Below, one piece after another: positions 26,857-36,895 of a DNA stretch of 64,000 nt (positions are counted from its first letter, which is position 1; each line of letters begins with the position of its first letter). Where the stretch lies: contig JAQXQS010000114.1 of assembly GCA_029101305.1 (NCBI GenBank), positions 1 through 64,000 on the forward strand. Reading direction: 5' to 3'. Origin of the DNA: Clostridia bacterium. Its GTDB lineage: Bacteria > Bacillota > Clostridia > Lachnospirales > Lachnospiraceae. The position numbers were made by a program, and so were the translations under genes. Under the pieces are notes generated by a model. That model was not told where the DNA came from and searched no databases. It saw nothing but the letters and a program-made list of their open reading frames with translations.

Positions 26857-27684
26857 TTATTCCGGTCTGAGAGGTCCATAGAAATAGCTTGCCGTCGCAC
26901 CGCCATCCATAAGGAAGGTAGCCCCTGTGATAAATGCTCCTTTATCGCTCATCAGAAGCTCTGCCACATTTGCCACTTCATCTGCTGTCCCTGGTCTTCC
27001 CGCCGGACATTTGGCAAACATATTTTTGTAAAAATCGCCTCTTGGACCATTAAATTCATCTATGGCAAGGGGTGTGACAATGATTCCAGGTGCAATTGCA
27101 TTTAATCTGGCTCCCCTTTTTCCCCATTCAACGGACTGTGCCATGACACGTTTTTCATTACATCTCTTTGCCATCTGGTATGCGTGTAAGGTGTCGCGGA
27201 TATTTTCCGGCGCAAGAAGGGGAAGCTTCAGAAGCTCTTCCGTAGGTGTGGTTGCAAACAGTTCATCTTCCTCCTGTGTGAGAGCTGGCATACGCCATCC
27301 GGACTGACTGGAAATTGTCACACCAACACCGCCCTTTTTGATCACCTTTCCTACTTCTTCAAGCAAGACTGCAGTTCCGTACAAATCTACTTTCAGTATT
27401 GCTTCAATGGGTGCCTGACTTGGGGAAACTCCTGCTGCATTGACCAGCATGGAGATTTCTCCAAGGCTTTGTGCTTTCTGGATCATATTTTGGATGGATT
27501 CACGGGAAGACAGATCCATTTCTATTGGTTCCGTGTCAAAACCAGCCTCATTCATTATTTTGGAAATTGCCAGGGCATTTTTTAAGTTTTTATCCCCGAT
27601 CACAATTTTCTTTCCATATCCCATTCTTCGGGCAATTGCCATACCGATCTGTCCTGCTCCGGTTAGAATCATTACTTCCTTCAT
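26857..27684 (-). CDS. Short-chain dehydrogenase/reductase
   Basis: NAD(P)-dependent oxidoreductase of 275 residues. Cofactor motif TGAGQIG (8-14), NAAG (82-85), catalytic Y169-x3-K173 preceded by a serine region ISSQSGW near 125-129. An insertion of about 40 residues between the serine and tyrosine (ALTQEEDELFATTP and on) distinguishes it from typical family members. It is divergent from a LysR gene that probably controls it. Substrate unknown. Confidence 0.9.
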   Translation of the reverse strand: MKEVMILTGAGQIGMAIARRMGYGKKIVIGDKNLKNALAISKIMNEAGFDTEPIEMDLSSRESIQNMIQKAQSLGEISMLVNAAGVSPSQAPIEAILKVDLYGTAVLLEEVGKVIKKGGVGVTISSQSGWRMPALTQEEDELFATTPTEELLKLPLLAPENIRDTLHAYQMAKRCNEKRVMAQSVEWGKRGARLNAIAPGIIVTPLAIDEFNGPRGDFYKNMFAKCPAGRPGTADEVANVAELLMSDKGAFITGATFLMDGGATASYFYGPLRPE

Positions 27685-27717
27685 TTGGTTTCTCCTCCTG
27701 CTTTCTATTTGGGCTTT

Positions 27718-27793
27718 AGTATAATCAAGTATAAGTGTTCAATCAATTCTTTATACTTCTCATATTGATAAGTTAAAGTAATTGATATATGAT
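27718..27793. promoter_or_regulatory. Divergent promoters of the SDR and LysR genes
   Basis: Minus strand: -35 TTGATT (27741-27746), 17 bases, -10 TATACT (27718-27723), for the dehydrogenase. Plus strand: -35 TTGATA (27765-27770), 17 bases, -10 TATGAT (27788-27793), for the LysR gene. The back-to-back arrangement suits LysR control. Confidence 0.75.
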
Positions 27794-27904
27794 ATAGCTA
27801 AGACTACGATGCAAAATCTATAGGAACCAACACGCGCAACTATCTTTTATTCATGTTAATGCCGACAACAACGTGCAAATCTTTTCAAAAAGAGGAACAA
27901 TCCA

Positions 27905-28786
27905 ATGTTATTTAGACAAATTGAATATCTACAGGCAGTGATCGAAACCGGAAGCTTTTATCAGGCAGCCGAGAAATGCAATGTTTCACAATCTGCCATA
28001 TCGCAGCAGATCATAAAGCTGGAGAATGAACTTGGTGTGAAACTGCTCCACAGACATAACCGGACTTTTTCCCTGACTCCAGCAGGAGAACATTTTTACA
28101 GGAAAAGTCTGGTCATCACAAATGATATCGAGCAGATGAAACGGGAAACAAAAAAGATTGCAGACAAGGAGCATAGCATCCTTAGAATCGGCTATTATAA
28201 GGGCTATCATGGCAATGAGCTTTCAGAAGCAGCAGCCGAATTTTCTTCTAAATACCCATCCGTAGAAATAAGTATCATGGTAGGAAGCCATGAAGAACTG
28301 TACAAAGCAATGGAAAATGATAAAGTCGATCTGGTGTTAAATGACCAAAGGCGTGCTTTCTCAGATGCATACAATAACGAAATACTCTCCCAGAGTCACA
28401 TGTACATTGAAATTTCCAGCCGTAATCCACTGAGTAAGCTGAACCAGATCGAAGTATCTGAATTAAAAAATACCCCCTGCATCCTGGTGATCACCTCAGC
28501 CGGACAGCAGGAGGAAAGAGCGTATTATGAAGACATCGTCGGAATAAAGGGAGACTATCTTTTCGCAGATTCCATTCAGGAAGCACGGTTAAAGATCATT
28601 ACCGGCCAGGGATATATGCCTGTGGACGTAATTGGAAAACAGGCCTGGTTTGATACTGCCATTGACCGGATTCCTCTCGTCAGAAATGGAGAACCTGTCA
28701 AAAAAACATATTGTGCGTTCTGGCGAAAGGATAATTCCGGGTATTATATTGAAGATTTTGCAAAGATGCTGCGAGCTGGGTTTTAG
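27905..28786 (+). CDS. LysR-family transcriptional regulator
   Basis: A 293-residue regulator. The N-terminal HTH (FRQIEYLQAVIETGSFYQAA and SQSAISQQIIKLENELG) is canonical, followed by a co-inducer binding domain. Divergent from the SDR gene. A terminator follows at 28912. Confidence 0.93.
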   Translation: MLFRQIEYLQAVIETGSFYQAAEKCNVSQSAISQQIIKLENELGVKLLHRHNRTFSLTPAGEHFYRKSLVITNDIEQMKRETKKIADKEHSILRIGYYKGYHGNELSEAAAEFSSKYPSVEISIMVGSHEELYKAMENDKVDLVLNDQRRAFSDAYNNEILSQSHMYIEISSRNPLSKLNQIEVSELKNTPCILVITSAGQQEERAYYEDIVGIKGDYLFADSIQEARLKIITGQGYMPVDVIGKQAWFDTAIDRIPLVRNGEPVKKTYCAFWRKDNSGYYIEDFAKMLRAGF

Positions 28787-28911
28787 AGCTGCTTGAATTT
28801 CGCTTTCACGTTTTATGAGAGAAACAACAGCTGGAGCGATTTAGTTCGCATAATGATTCTGACTGCAATGATTCTTGGAGATCACTGTAAAAAAGAACGC
28901 TGAAAATGGAC

Positions 28912-28944
28912 GAGGCTGTCACACTAAGTGCGACAGCCTCTTTT
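28912..28944 (+). terminator. Terminator after the LysR gene
   Basis: GAGGCTGTC pairs with GACAGCCTC around an ACACTAAGTGC loop region and TTTT follows. It also separates the LysR gene from the convergent GH3 gene. Confidence 0.85.
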
Positions 28945-28968
28945 CCCAGCTTCTCTTAAATTATCTTT

Positions 28969-31836
28969 TTACGCCTCAACACTATTTAATTTCTTATAGT
29001 GCTTTCTTACTACGAACCATTCAATCAGGCACAGAATCGCCAGAACTACTACGTTAGCTAAGATCAGACCATATTTCCAGTTTTCCATACCAGCATTAAT
29101 ATTTTCACTTTCATATGCACTGCTGTTGACAACTGTATACATAATGTTTTTACTTGCATTTCTTAATACAGCTACATTTGATGCAGCAGTTAAATCTGAC
29201 ATTCTGTTCAGCCCGGAATCATATGTAGTCAAAAGTGCATCAACTCCATTATTAAATGCAATGTCGGCATTCATATAACCCCAACCACTGTTAGCAAAGT
29301 TGTCTGTAAGCACGAAACCTTCAAAGCCCCACTCATCACGTAATACTGTTTTCAGTAATTCACTACAGCTTCCAGCCCATCGGTTTCCAATATAACACCA
29401 TGCTTCCATGACTGCATTTGCACCGCCATCTTTTACTGCATATTCAAATGGTTTTAAATAAATTTCACGCATTGCCTGCTCATTGGACCAGATAGATACC
29501 ATCATGGCATTTGAATCATACATTGCAAAATGTTTGATATAAGAATATACCCCTCTGCTCTTTGCACCCGCAACTGCATTTGCTGCGATATTTCCTGCAA
29601 GAACACCATCCTCTGAATAATATTCAAAGTTTCTTCCACCAAACGGTGTACGGTGGGTATTCATAGCCGGTGCATACCAGCCATTAACATTCATTTCATT
29701 GGCCATTTTACCAATACTTTCACCAAACTTATAAGCCAGATCCTTATTCCATGTAGATGCGATCATAACTGCAACCGGGAAACCAATAGAACCTGTTCCT
29801 GTAAAGTTATTATTAATGGAAGCTGGTCCATCACAATCAACTGTAGCTACTTTATCTACAGACTTAACTGCTGCGGTCTGAAATCCTGCCATTCCTGAGA
29901 GATCACTCATTTCATCTACAGTAAGCTGATCCAGGAAATCTTCCCATTTCGGATCATCATAAGCAAGTCCACGCATATCTGCCAGTTTGATTCCATTGTT
30001 GGCACCAGTAACCGGCATTTCTACACTGTCGTCAATGTACATTGAGTAATCAAAATTATCATTATTGTAATATGTATCAATATACTCTTCTGGTAATTCT
30101 ACTGACGCTGGTGCAGCTGTAGCAGCATCATAATTAGCAAAACCATCTTTTCTGGATAAATAGGTTACTCCACCATTTGCAAAATCGAACTGGTTTACAG
30201 CTGGAATATTATCGGACTCTCTTGCTTCTTTATCATATACCTGTGCTTTCTCTACAGTATAAATTTTGGAATCCAGAATATTATGGGAATCTTTATTAAT
30301 TGAAATCTGATAATCTCCCTCTTCCAGAACATATGCGTTCGCATTCTGGTCATCATAAGAAGCTAAATCATCTTTTGAAAAACTGATATGGATTTCCTGT
30401 GATTCTCCGCTTTCCAGTAAATCTGTTTTTTCGAATGTTAACAGTTTAGCTGCTGATTTTTCAATTCCACCATTGGTATATGGGGGATTTACATAAACCT
30501 CAACCACATCTTTTCCTGCTGTATCTCCAACATTAGTCACTGTTACATCGAAGCTGATCTCATTTCCGTTTTCCTGAATCTCACTCATAGTCTGGGTAAA
30601 ATCAGTGTAACTTAAACCATAGCCAAACGGATACTGGACTGTCTTCTCATAATCGATAAACTTCTCTGCTGCCGCAGTTTCATACCACTTATATCCTACA
30701 TAGATTCCTTCTACATAGTTGGTAAATTTCGGCTTTGTCACCATTTCTGTTCCATCACGTCTGTATGAGGTAACAGCCATATCTTCCATGTTGGTGTATA
30801 CCAACTGATCTGAATTATTCCACCATGGAGTATTGGTCAGATCATATACGAAAGTATCAGAAGTACGTCCGGAAGGATTCACCTCTCCGGTCAAAATCTT
30901 TCCAAGTGCATTAAAACCTACATTTCCTGTTCCCGGGCACCAGATAACACTCTTGATTTCCGGATGTTCCTCTACAAATCCCAATTCAAATGAATGTGCT
31001 GAATTATAAAGTAAAAGTACATTGTCAAAGTTATTGCATACTGTATCTACCATATCTTTTTCTGTCTGTGAAAGTTCCAGATAATGATGTCCTTCTGGAA
31101 AATCATCATACTTATCAGAATTGGAATCATATGCAACCTGGCTTAAATCCTTCGGCATATCATTATAGCCTTCTCCACCAATTCTTGATATAACCACTAC
31201 TGCAACGTCAGAGAAATCCTTGGCATTATTCATTAAATCCTCTGTATACATATCTGCAGTTGGCTCAGGTAATGTCCACGCCTGTTTGCTTTCAGACATT
31301 TTCGGACGGCTTGAAGTATAATTTTCGTAGAAATCATGAAGTTCTGTATTTAACTGAAAGCCTGCATTTTCAAGACCTTCTTCCAGACTTACGATTGGCC
31401 ATAAGTCATTAATTGAGCCAGAACCGGCACCGCCATATACCGGATTAATTGATGACCAGCCAAACAAATTTATATTTCTCTGGTCTTTCAGTGGTAACAT
31501 GTCATCATTCTTTAACAGAACCATTCCCTCACCAGCAATATCTTCTGCAATTCCTGAGGCCTCATCAGCAGTTTCCTGTGTTACTGTTCCGTTCCCTGCT
31601 GCAAGACTGATTAAAGTTGACATAGGACCAACAGCAATTAAATTTGCAATAAGAATCAGTGCCAAAAATCCGCATATTACAGACTGACTTCTAAAAAGAT
31701 ACTTTGTTTTCGCAGAACGTTTTCTACAGCCTACACAAATTCCAATAGCCAGAAGCAATACAACTGCCATTGCAATTAAGTATTGTTTGCATGAATTCAA
31801 TACGCCAATTATATCATTGATATTAATCTCGAGCAT
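28969..31836 (-). CDS. Membrane-anchored GH3 glycosidase with reversed domain order
   Basis: A 955-residue beta-glycosidase, probably beta-glucosidase, held in the membrane by helices at about 15-36 and 50-70 and by a C-terminal helix at about 925-945. Domain order is reversed relative to standard GH3: the alpha/beta sandwich domain comes first (MVLLKNDDMLPL at about 105-116, likely acid/base E222 in RIGGEGYND), then an Fn3-like domain (about 430-520), then the TIM barrel with nucleophile D845 in VLTDNF. The same order is known from Ruminococcus albus and Butyrivibrio enzymes. GGAGG lies 7 bases before the ATG. The AgrC/AgrA-like pair lies just upstream on the same strand and may regulate it. 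Confidence 0.88.
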   Translation of the reverse strand: MLEININDIIGVLNSCKQYLIAMAVVLLLAIGICVGCRKRSAKTKYLFRSQSVICGFLALILIANLIAVGPMSTLISLAAGNGTVTQETADEASGIAEDIAGEGMVLLKNDDMLPLKDQRNINLFGWSSINPVYGGAGSGSINDLWPIVSLEEGLENAGFQLNTELHDFYENYTSSRPKMSESKQAWTLPEPTADMYTEDLMNNAKDFSDVAVVVISRIGGEGYNDMPKDLSQVAYDSNSDKYDDFPEGHHYLELSQTEKDMVDTVCNNFDNVLLLYNSAHSFELGFVEEHPEIKSVIWCPGTGNVGFNALGKILTGEVNPSGRTSDTFVYDLTNTPWWNNSDQLVYTNMEDMAVTSYRRDGTEMVTKPKFTNYVEGIYVGYKWYETAAAEKFIDYEKTVQYPFGYGLSYTDFTQTMSEIQENGNEISFDVTVTNVGDTAGKDVVEVYVNPPYTNGGIEKSAAKLLTFEKTDLLESGESQEIHISFSKDDLASYDDQNANAYVLEEGDYQISINKDSHNILDSKIYTVEKAQVYDKEARESDNIPAVNQFDFANGGVTYLSRKDGFANYDAATAAPASVELPEEYIDTYYNNDNFDYSMYIDDSVEMPVTGANNGIKLADMRGLAYDDPKWEDFLDQLTVDEMSDLSGMAGFQTAAVKSVDKVATVDCDGPASINNNFTGTGSIGFPVAVMIASTWNKDLAYKFGESIGKMANEMNVNGWYAPAMNTHRTPFGGRNFEYYSEDGVLAGNIAANAVAGAKSRGVYSYIKHFAMYDSNAMMVSIWSNEQAMREIYLKPFEYAVKDGGANAVMEAWCYIGNRWAGSCSELLKTVLRDEWGFEGFVLTDNFANSGWGYMNADIAFNNGVDALLTTYDSGLNRMSDLTAASNVAVLRNASKNIMYTVVNSSAYESENINAGMENWKYGLILANVVVLAILCLIEWFVVRKHYKKLNSVEA

Positions 31837-31940
31837 AATGGCTCCTCCCTTTTGTGATTTTCAACTTCACTTACTCCCGGGTGTAAGCTTCATATGCTTA
31901 GATATTATTAAAAAACTATAATTGGTACAAGTCTCTTCTT

Positions 31941-33284
31941 CTAATCGGTCATTTTTTCCTCGTAACTGGTTCTCCCCAGTTTCATTGGTGTAGACAGAAA
32001 CAGAATGTTTAAAATAAATATTTCATTTTCCCATTGTGTAGATACATTACCGTTATATTTTTCTGCAATACTTCTTATACTTTTTAAGCCAAGTCCATGG
32101 TTAACTTTATCAAGCTTAGTGGTCACCAGATTCCCGTCTTTTACAATTGGCGGTTTTTCACAATAATTTTCCACCTGAATTTTTACAAATTTGTCTGTTT
32201 TGAATACAGCTACCGAAAGTAAGCGTTTCTCCAAGTCTTCCAGTTTTTCCAAATATTGAATGGCATTATCCAATATATTGGAAAACATCACATACAGATC
32301 AACATTCTCCATTCCTGACAGCAATTTTCCCTCTGCTATACAGGTCATTGTTATGTTCTTATGTTCGCACTCCAGACTCTTTTCCATGAGTATCGTATCC
32401 AGAATTTCATTTCCTGTGTGAATTGAAATATCTGCTTTTCTCACTGCATCTTCAAGCTCATCTAAGACTTTTTCTGTAATTGTATGATCCTTTTCTGTCC
32501 GCAAATACGCTATAAAACGCTTTAAATCGTGATATTTCCTGTTCAGTACTTCCTGGTTTCCCTTCTCTTCCCACATTTGGGCTTCCCGCTCTTTCCATAA
32601 TCGTTCCTGTACAGAAAGTTCTACGCGCAAAAGCATCTCCTGCTCAACCGTATACTGTTGATACATGATTAGAAGTGCGAAAAGCAGCCACCCAAGTATC
32701 ATTACAAAAAAACTATCCTGTAACTGCTGTGTATGAAATACAGGCGACAGACTAAAAATCTTCAGCAATATTGCAACAACGCAAAAAATAACCGACCATA
32801 CTACCTGTTTTTGCGTAATAGCTGATTTCACCATCTTATTCTTCTGATATAGAATCAAACACATTGTCAACGTATACACCGCTGAATATATAAAAATATG
32901 TACTGCTGAAAATGTATGCACTTCCGTATCTTCCCATAGTTTAAGATAAGAGCCTGCAATTTCGCCAAAATCATAACACAATTCTCTAAGCAGGTATGCC
33001 CATCCTGCTAAATATACGCTGACACTGATTTTTAGTCCACTACATGTTTTTATAACAATAAAAATAAAAAGATAGGAAAGAACAGGTCTTACCAACCGGA
33101 ATTCATTTCTAGGTATTCCATCCGCTTCTGATAAAAGAAGTCCACATAAAAATATATAAAATACCATGGAAAGCACTGCTTCCATCAAAAATAGCAGCAC
33201 TCTATACTTTTTTTCTGAAAAGAACAGTAAGAAAATAAAGCCAGCCAGCAGCAGCATTCCAAAACTAATGTAAAAATACAGCAT
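31941..33284 (-). CDS. GHKL sensor kinase, AgrC-like
   Basis: A 447-residue kinase with about six N-terminal helices (1-215), a coiled-coil linker, the likely phosphoacceptor His in KYHDLKRF, and a GHKL ATPase domain with N box (NILDNAIQYL) and GLGLKSIRSIAEKY. This architecture belongs to peptide-sensing AgrC/ComD-type kinases. No signal-peptide precursor gene was found nearby. Its start overlaps the LytTR gene's stop by one base. Confidence 0.9.
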   Translation of the reverse strand: MLYFYISFGMLLLAGFIFLLFFSEKKYRVLLFLMEAVLSMVFYIFLCGLLLSEADGIPRNEFRLVRPVLSYLFIFIVIKTCSGLKISVSVYLAGWAYLLRELCYDFGEIAGSYLKLWEDTEVHTFSAVHIFIYSAVYTLTMCLILYQKNKMVKSAITQKQVVWSVIFCVVAILLKIFSLSPVFHTQQLQDSFFVMILGWLLFALLIMYQQYTVEQEMLLRVELSVQERLWKEREAQMWEEKGNQEVLNRKYHDLKRFIAYLRTEKDHTITEKVLDELEDAVRKADISIHTGNEILDTILMEKSLECEHKNITMTCIAEGKLLSGMENVDLYVMFSNILDNAIQYLEKLEDLEKRLLSVAVFKTDKFVKIQVENYCEKPPIVKDGNLVTTKLDKVNHGLGLKSIRSIAEKYNGNVSTQWENEIFILNILFLSTPMKLGRTSYEEKMTD

Positions 33285-33991
33285 TAATATTCCTCCACAA
33301 AATCCGTCAATGCTTTTATGAATCCTTTTTTCTTCGCCCTGCTTATTGCCAGCTTTACATCTTTTACAACTGCAAAATCCTTCTCAACAGCAGTTACATG
33401 CTGTAAATTGACAAGATAACAACTGTTACATTTGCAGAAATGCTCCCCTTCAAGCTTCTCTTCCATTCCCGATAGGCTTCCTGCGGTTAACAGAAAACGC
33501 CCTTCCTTCGTATGACAATATAAACGGTGGTTTTCTACTTCAATATAATATATATCGTCCGTAGATACTTTTGCCAATGCTCCTTTTACCGGCAGCATTA
33601 CAAATTTTCTTTTCCGTTTGTCCAAAATTCGCTTTACTTTTCGCATTTTAAAATCAAATGCGGAATATACCATTGGTTTTACTATAAAATCGTATGCGTT
33701 TACCTCGTATGCCTTTAATGCCAGCTGTGACATATTCGTAACAAAGATAAGTATAACGTACGGGTCCAGTTTTCTTATTTTCTCAGCGGTTTCCATCCCA
33801 TCCATTAATGGCATCTCTATATCCAGAAAGATCACATCATAATGGGCACGATAATGTTCTAAAAAATCAATACCATTACCAAATGTATATATCTGAACCG
33901 CTTCCTCATTCTCTGCAAAAAATCTTCTGGTATGCTGCTCTATTTGCATTCTGTCCGCCGGATTATCTTCAACGATCGCAACACGTATCAT
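33284..33991 (-). CDS. LytTR response regulator, AgrA-like
   Basis: A 235-residue regulator. Receiver domain with AIVEDN, phosphoacceptor D57 in FLDIEMP and K near 108 (FIVKPM), then a LytTR DNA-binding domain (IYYIEVENHRLYCHTKEG and the FCKCNSCYLVNLQHV part). The ATG at 33989-33991 has GGAGGG 7 bases upstream and is preferred over the ATG at 34006. Expected to work with the AgrC-like kinase downstream. Confidence 0.92.
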   Translation of the reverse strand: MIRVAIVEDNPADRMQIEQHTRRFFAENEEAVQIYTFGNGIDFLEHYRAHYDVIFLDIEMPLMDGMETAEKIRKLDPYVILIFVTNMSQLALKAYEVNAYDFIVKPMVYSAFDFKMRKVKRILDKRKRKFVMLPVKGALAKVSTDDIYYIEVENHRLYCHTKEGRFLLTAGSLSGMEEKLEGEHFCKCNSCYLVNLQHVTAVEKDFAVVKDVKLAISRAKKKGFIKALTDFVEEY

Positions 33992-34035
33992 AATGTCACC
34001 CTCCATATTTCAGCAACATTATATCACACATATAA

Positions 34036-35373
34036 TTATTTTTCTCTTCCCCTCAGATATCTTTTCAACAGGAATGCACAGAAATATGGAAACGTGCAAA
34101 TATCATCTTCTATTCCCACATTACTGTCTGCAAGCTTTATGCCCCAGTGAATGTCCCCATAAGAATCATTCGATATTAACTGCCGTAAAGATTTAGAACG
34201 GTTTTTATTTGCTTTCACTTCTACCGGCACCAGTTCATCTTTCGTCCTTACAAAAAAATCTTCCTCCAGCGTTGCATTTTCTTTTTTATAATAATACAGT
34301 CCCAATCCTTGTTTTCTAAATGCTTCTGCAACAAAATTCTCATATAGAGCGCCTTTATATACCCCCAGATTCTTATTTGCCCTTAGATCCTCCTGCGCTT
34401 CTTCATCTAGTGACGCGATTAGTAATCCAGTATCCGGATAATAAAGTTTAAACTTCGAATCATCATAATTTCCTTTCAATGGGAGTTCCGGATATTGGAG
34501 ACAATAGCACACAGATACTACCCCGGCATCCTCAAGCCAGGTTATACATCCCATGTATTCCCTGCTTCTTGCTTTTTTATCTATTTTACTCAATTGGAAT
34601 TTCTTGTTTTCTTTTGCAAGCTGTACTGGTATATTACGGTAAACGCTTACAATTTTAGTCTGATCCAGCCCTTCTGCATACTTTCTGATATCTTCTTCAT
34701 AATCCAGCTGTATCTGTTTCTGAATTTCCAGAGTATCTGTAAAAACGTTCTTCTCGATATATATCCGGACGACGGCCGGCATTCCCCCAAGCACACAATA
34801 TTCTAAAAACAATTTTCTGTAAACAGATAGTTCCGTTTCTGAAAAAGCTTTTCCAGTAAGCATATGCTCTAACATATCTCTGATATGTTCTTCCGAATAG
34901 CCTTTTGCCCACAAAAATTCTTCAAAGTCCATAGAAAACATTTCATAATCTATTTTATATCCCACGCTGTTGCTATGAATTTTTTTATAGTTAATTCCAA
35001 GTAAGGAGCCACTGCATATAACATCAAACCTTCCGTCTATTTTGAATGCTTTCAAAGATGTGGCTATATCGGGGTATTCCTGTAACTCATCAAAAATGAT
35101 TAAGGTATCTCCCTCAATAAATTTTTTTGAAGGATCTATCATGGAAATATTCTTGATGATCTCGTCTACTTCATACCCTTCACTTAATATGGTTTTGTAC
35201 TTCTGTTCCAATACAAAATTAATATAGACAACGCTTGTGTAATTCTGTGCAGCAAAATGATTGATGGATTCTGTTTTTCCAATCTGCCTTGCACCTTTTA
35301 TAATCAGCGGAAAGCGGTCTTCCTTTCTTTTCCACTCCATTAAATAATCATCAATTTTTCTTTTTAAATACAT
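34036..35373 (-). CDS. AAA ATPase with DUF4143 domain
   Basis: A 445-residue protein of the widespread ATPase/DUF4143 family of unknown role. Walker A GARQIGKT (27-34), Walker B LIIFDELQEYPDI, then the sensor region ICSGSLLGI and a C-terminal nuclease-like DUF4143 part (ENFVAEAFRK and VPVEVKANKNRS, a PD-(D/E)XK-like E-x-K). These are often scattered, variable in copy and associated with accessory DNA. A 32-base phased repeat lies upstream. Confidence 0.87.
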   Translation of the reverse strand: MYLKRKIDDYLMEWKRKEDRFPLIIKGARQIGKTESINHFAAQNYTSVVYINFVLEQKYKTILSEGYEVDEIIKNISMIDPSKKFIEGDTLIIFDELQEYPDIATSLKAFKIDGRFDVICSGSLLGINYKKIHSNSVGYKIDYEMFSMDFEEFLWAKGYSEEHIRDMLEHMLTGKAFSETELSVYRKLFLEYCVLGGMPAVVRIYIEKNVFTDTLEIQKQIQLDYEEDIRKYAEGLDQTKIVSVYRNIPVQLAKENKKFQLSKIDKKARSREYMGCITWLEDAGVVSVCYCLQYPELPLKGNYDDSKFKLYYPDTGLLIASLDEEAQEDLRANKNLGVYKGALYENFVAEAFRKQGLGLYYYKKENATLEEDFFVRTKDELVPVEVKANKNRSKSLRQLISNDSYGDIHWGIKLADSNVGIEDDICTFPYFCAFLLKRYLRGREK

Positions 35374-35431
35374 GGTGCCCCTCCCTTTTCCTAAGAGTTT
35401 ACCATCCTTCCTAACACCGTGTCAATTTTGA

Positions 35432-35527
35432 TTTCACGTTTTTTTGCATTATTTTATCCTTTTTTTCACGTTTTATGATCATATTTTGTCTCTTTTCTCA
35501 CGTTTTATAAAAACAACAGTTGGACTA
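35432..35527. repeat. Three degenerate 32-bp phased repeats
   Basis: TYTCACGTTTT begins at 35432, 35464 and 35496, exactly 32 bases apart; the rest of each unit is T-rich and variable. A related sequence (TTTCACGTTTTATGA then AAACAACAGCTGGA) occurs at 28804-28835, matching the second and third units. It lies upstream of the DUF4143 gene, whose promoter may be near. It could be an operator array or a dispersed small repeat. Confidence 0.55.
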
Positions 35528-35565
35528 ATATAGGTTTACGCCAACATTTTTAAAGTAAAAAAATT

Positions 35566-36129
35566 TCATGGCCTAATCATAAATACCAGACACGCCACAA
35601 TACTTCCCAGGAAAAATTCCTTTCTGGTATGTCTTTTCAATTCCACAGAAGCCCAAAGCTCCACCAGATAAAAGAGCACACAAATTCCTGCCACATATCC
35701 GCCAAAATAATAGCTCAGGAACAAATAGGGCAGTGTACAGCTGCAGGCATGTCCGCTTGCCCTTATCTTAAAGCCTTTGTTTACAATGGTCAGTACCAGA
35801 ACTGACAGAAAATAATCATTCAAGATCCATTGCAGCATCGGGGAATATCCCATATAATATCCGGTCAGCATTGCCAGAAGATATGCAGCAAAATTGAAAA
35901 TAAATGCCATGTTTCTCTGACTTTCCCGTGTATCACCTTTCTTTTTTATTATTGATGAGATCGGATATGCACAAAGCGGTATGATCGTCAAAAATGTTAT
36001 TACCACCAGTAAATTTTTTGCATTTCCAAACTCAGTTTTCCTAAACCCATACAGGATCAGAAGCATGACCATCGCTTCAATGGGCGGAATCGTTATGATC
36101 CGGATGATTCTGGCTGTTTTTTCTTTCAT
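35566..36129 (-). CDS. PAP2-like membrane phosphatase homologue
   Basis: A 187-residue protein with about five helices. A PAP2-type motif 2 (RASGHACS) and motif 3 (SVELKRHTRKEFFLG) are recognisable. The KxxxxxxRP motif 1 is not clear, so activity is uncertain. Could dephosphorylate a lipid phosphate. Single gene, divergent from the DUF308 gene. Confidence 0.6.
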   Translation of the reverse strand: MKEKTARIIRIITIPPIEAMVMLLILYGFRKTEFGNAKNLLVVITFLTIIPLCAYPISSIIKKKGDTRESQRNMAFIFNFAAYLLAMLTGYYMGYSPMLQWILNDYFLSVLVLTIVNKGFKIRASGHACSCTLPYLFLSYYFGGYVAGICVLFYLVELWASVELKRHTRKEFFLGSIVACLVFMIRP

Positions 36130-36305
36130 CTTATTTTACCTCACATCAAAATTTTCAACAGGTTATAGTATAGCAAACTCCCACCCATTATAAATTAGAC
36201 AGGCGGCGTCTCTTTGTCTGGTTTTTGGATACCAGCCCTTCAATTGTCCATTGTCTGATCTGAATTCCTGTCTTAAGATAGCCTCATACCAATCAAACAA
36301 GCGAG

Positions 36306-36869
36306 GTGATAACTCTGAAGCAGATAAAGCTTGCATGTACCGGCTATATTCTGATTTCCATCGTTTTTTATATCACAGGACTGTTTTGTATCATATTCCC
36401 GGATTTCATACAGTCCTATGGCAGATTCTTAGCCGGAATTATTTTAATCGCATACGGCATTATTAAAATCATCGCCTATTTTTCGAAGGATCTCTACTGT
36501 CTGGCCTTTCAATACGACCTTGCCTGCGGAATCTTCTTAATCGTGCTTGGAATTACCACGTTATGTATTGGAAAGAAATTTAAATCCTCATTCTTTCTCA
36601 CCGCACTTGGCACACTTATTTTACTTGACAGTCTCCTGAGTATTCAGACCGCACTTGATTCCAGAAGATTTGGATTGTCCTCATGGAAATATATTCTTTT
36701 GTTTTCTATTGTGTCTGGCACTTTTGGAGTTATCGTTCTTTTGAAAAATACACTTTTCTTTGCAGGCTGTGCACTTCTGGCAGAGGGAGGTATGCGCCAT
36801 TACATTGTAAGACATACTGCCCAGCTGCCTGATTACCGTTACCTGAATGATAATGAGCTATCAAAATAA
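36306..36869 (+). CDS. DUF308 (HdeD-like) membrane protein
   Basis: A 187-residue protein with about five to six short helices in repeating pairs (GIILIAYGIIKI and GTLILLDSLLSI), the DUF308 pattern. The start is uncertain: GTG at 36306 lies within a GAGGTGATAA sequence, and an in-frame CTG at 36315 has a better spacing from GAGGTG. It precedes the radical SAM gene by 26 bases and is probably its operon partner. Confidence 0.65.
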   Translation: MITLKQIKLACTGYILISIVFYITGLFCIIFPDFIQSYGRFLAGIILIAYGIIKIIAYFSKDLYCLAFQYDLACGIFLIVLGITTLCIGKKFKSSFFLTALGTLILLDSLLSIQTALDSRRFGLSSWKYILLFSIVSGTFGVIVLLKNTLFFAGCALLAEGGMRHYIVRHTAQLPDYRYLNDNELSK

Positions 36870-36895
36870 CAGATTTATAGAAGGAGATCATAACT

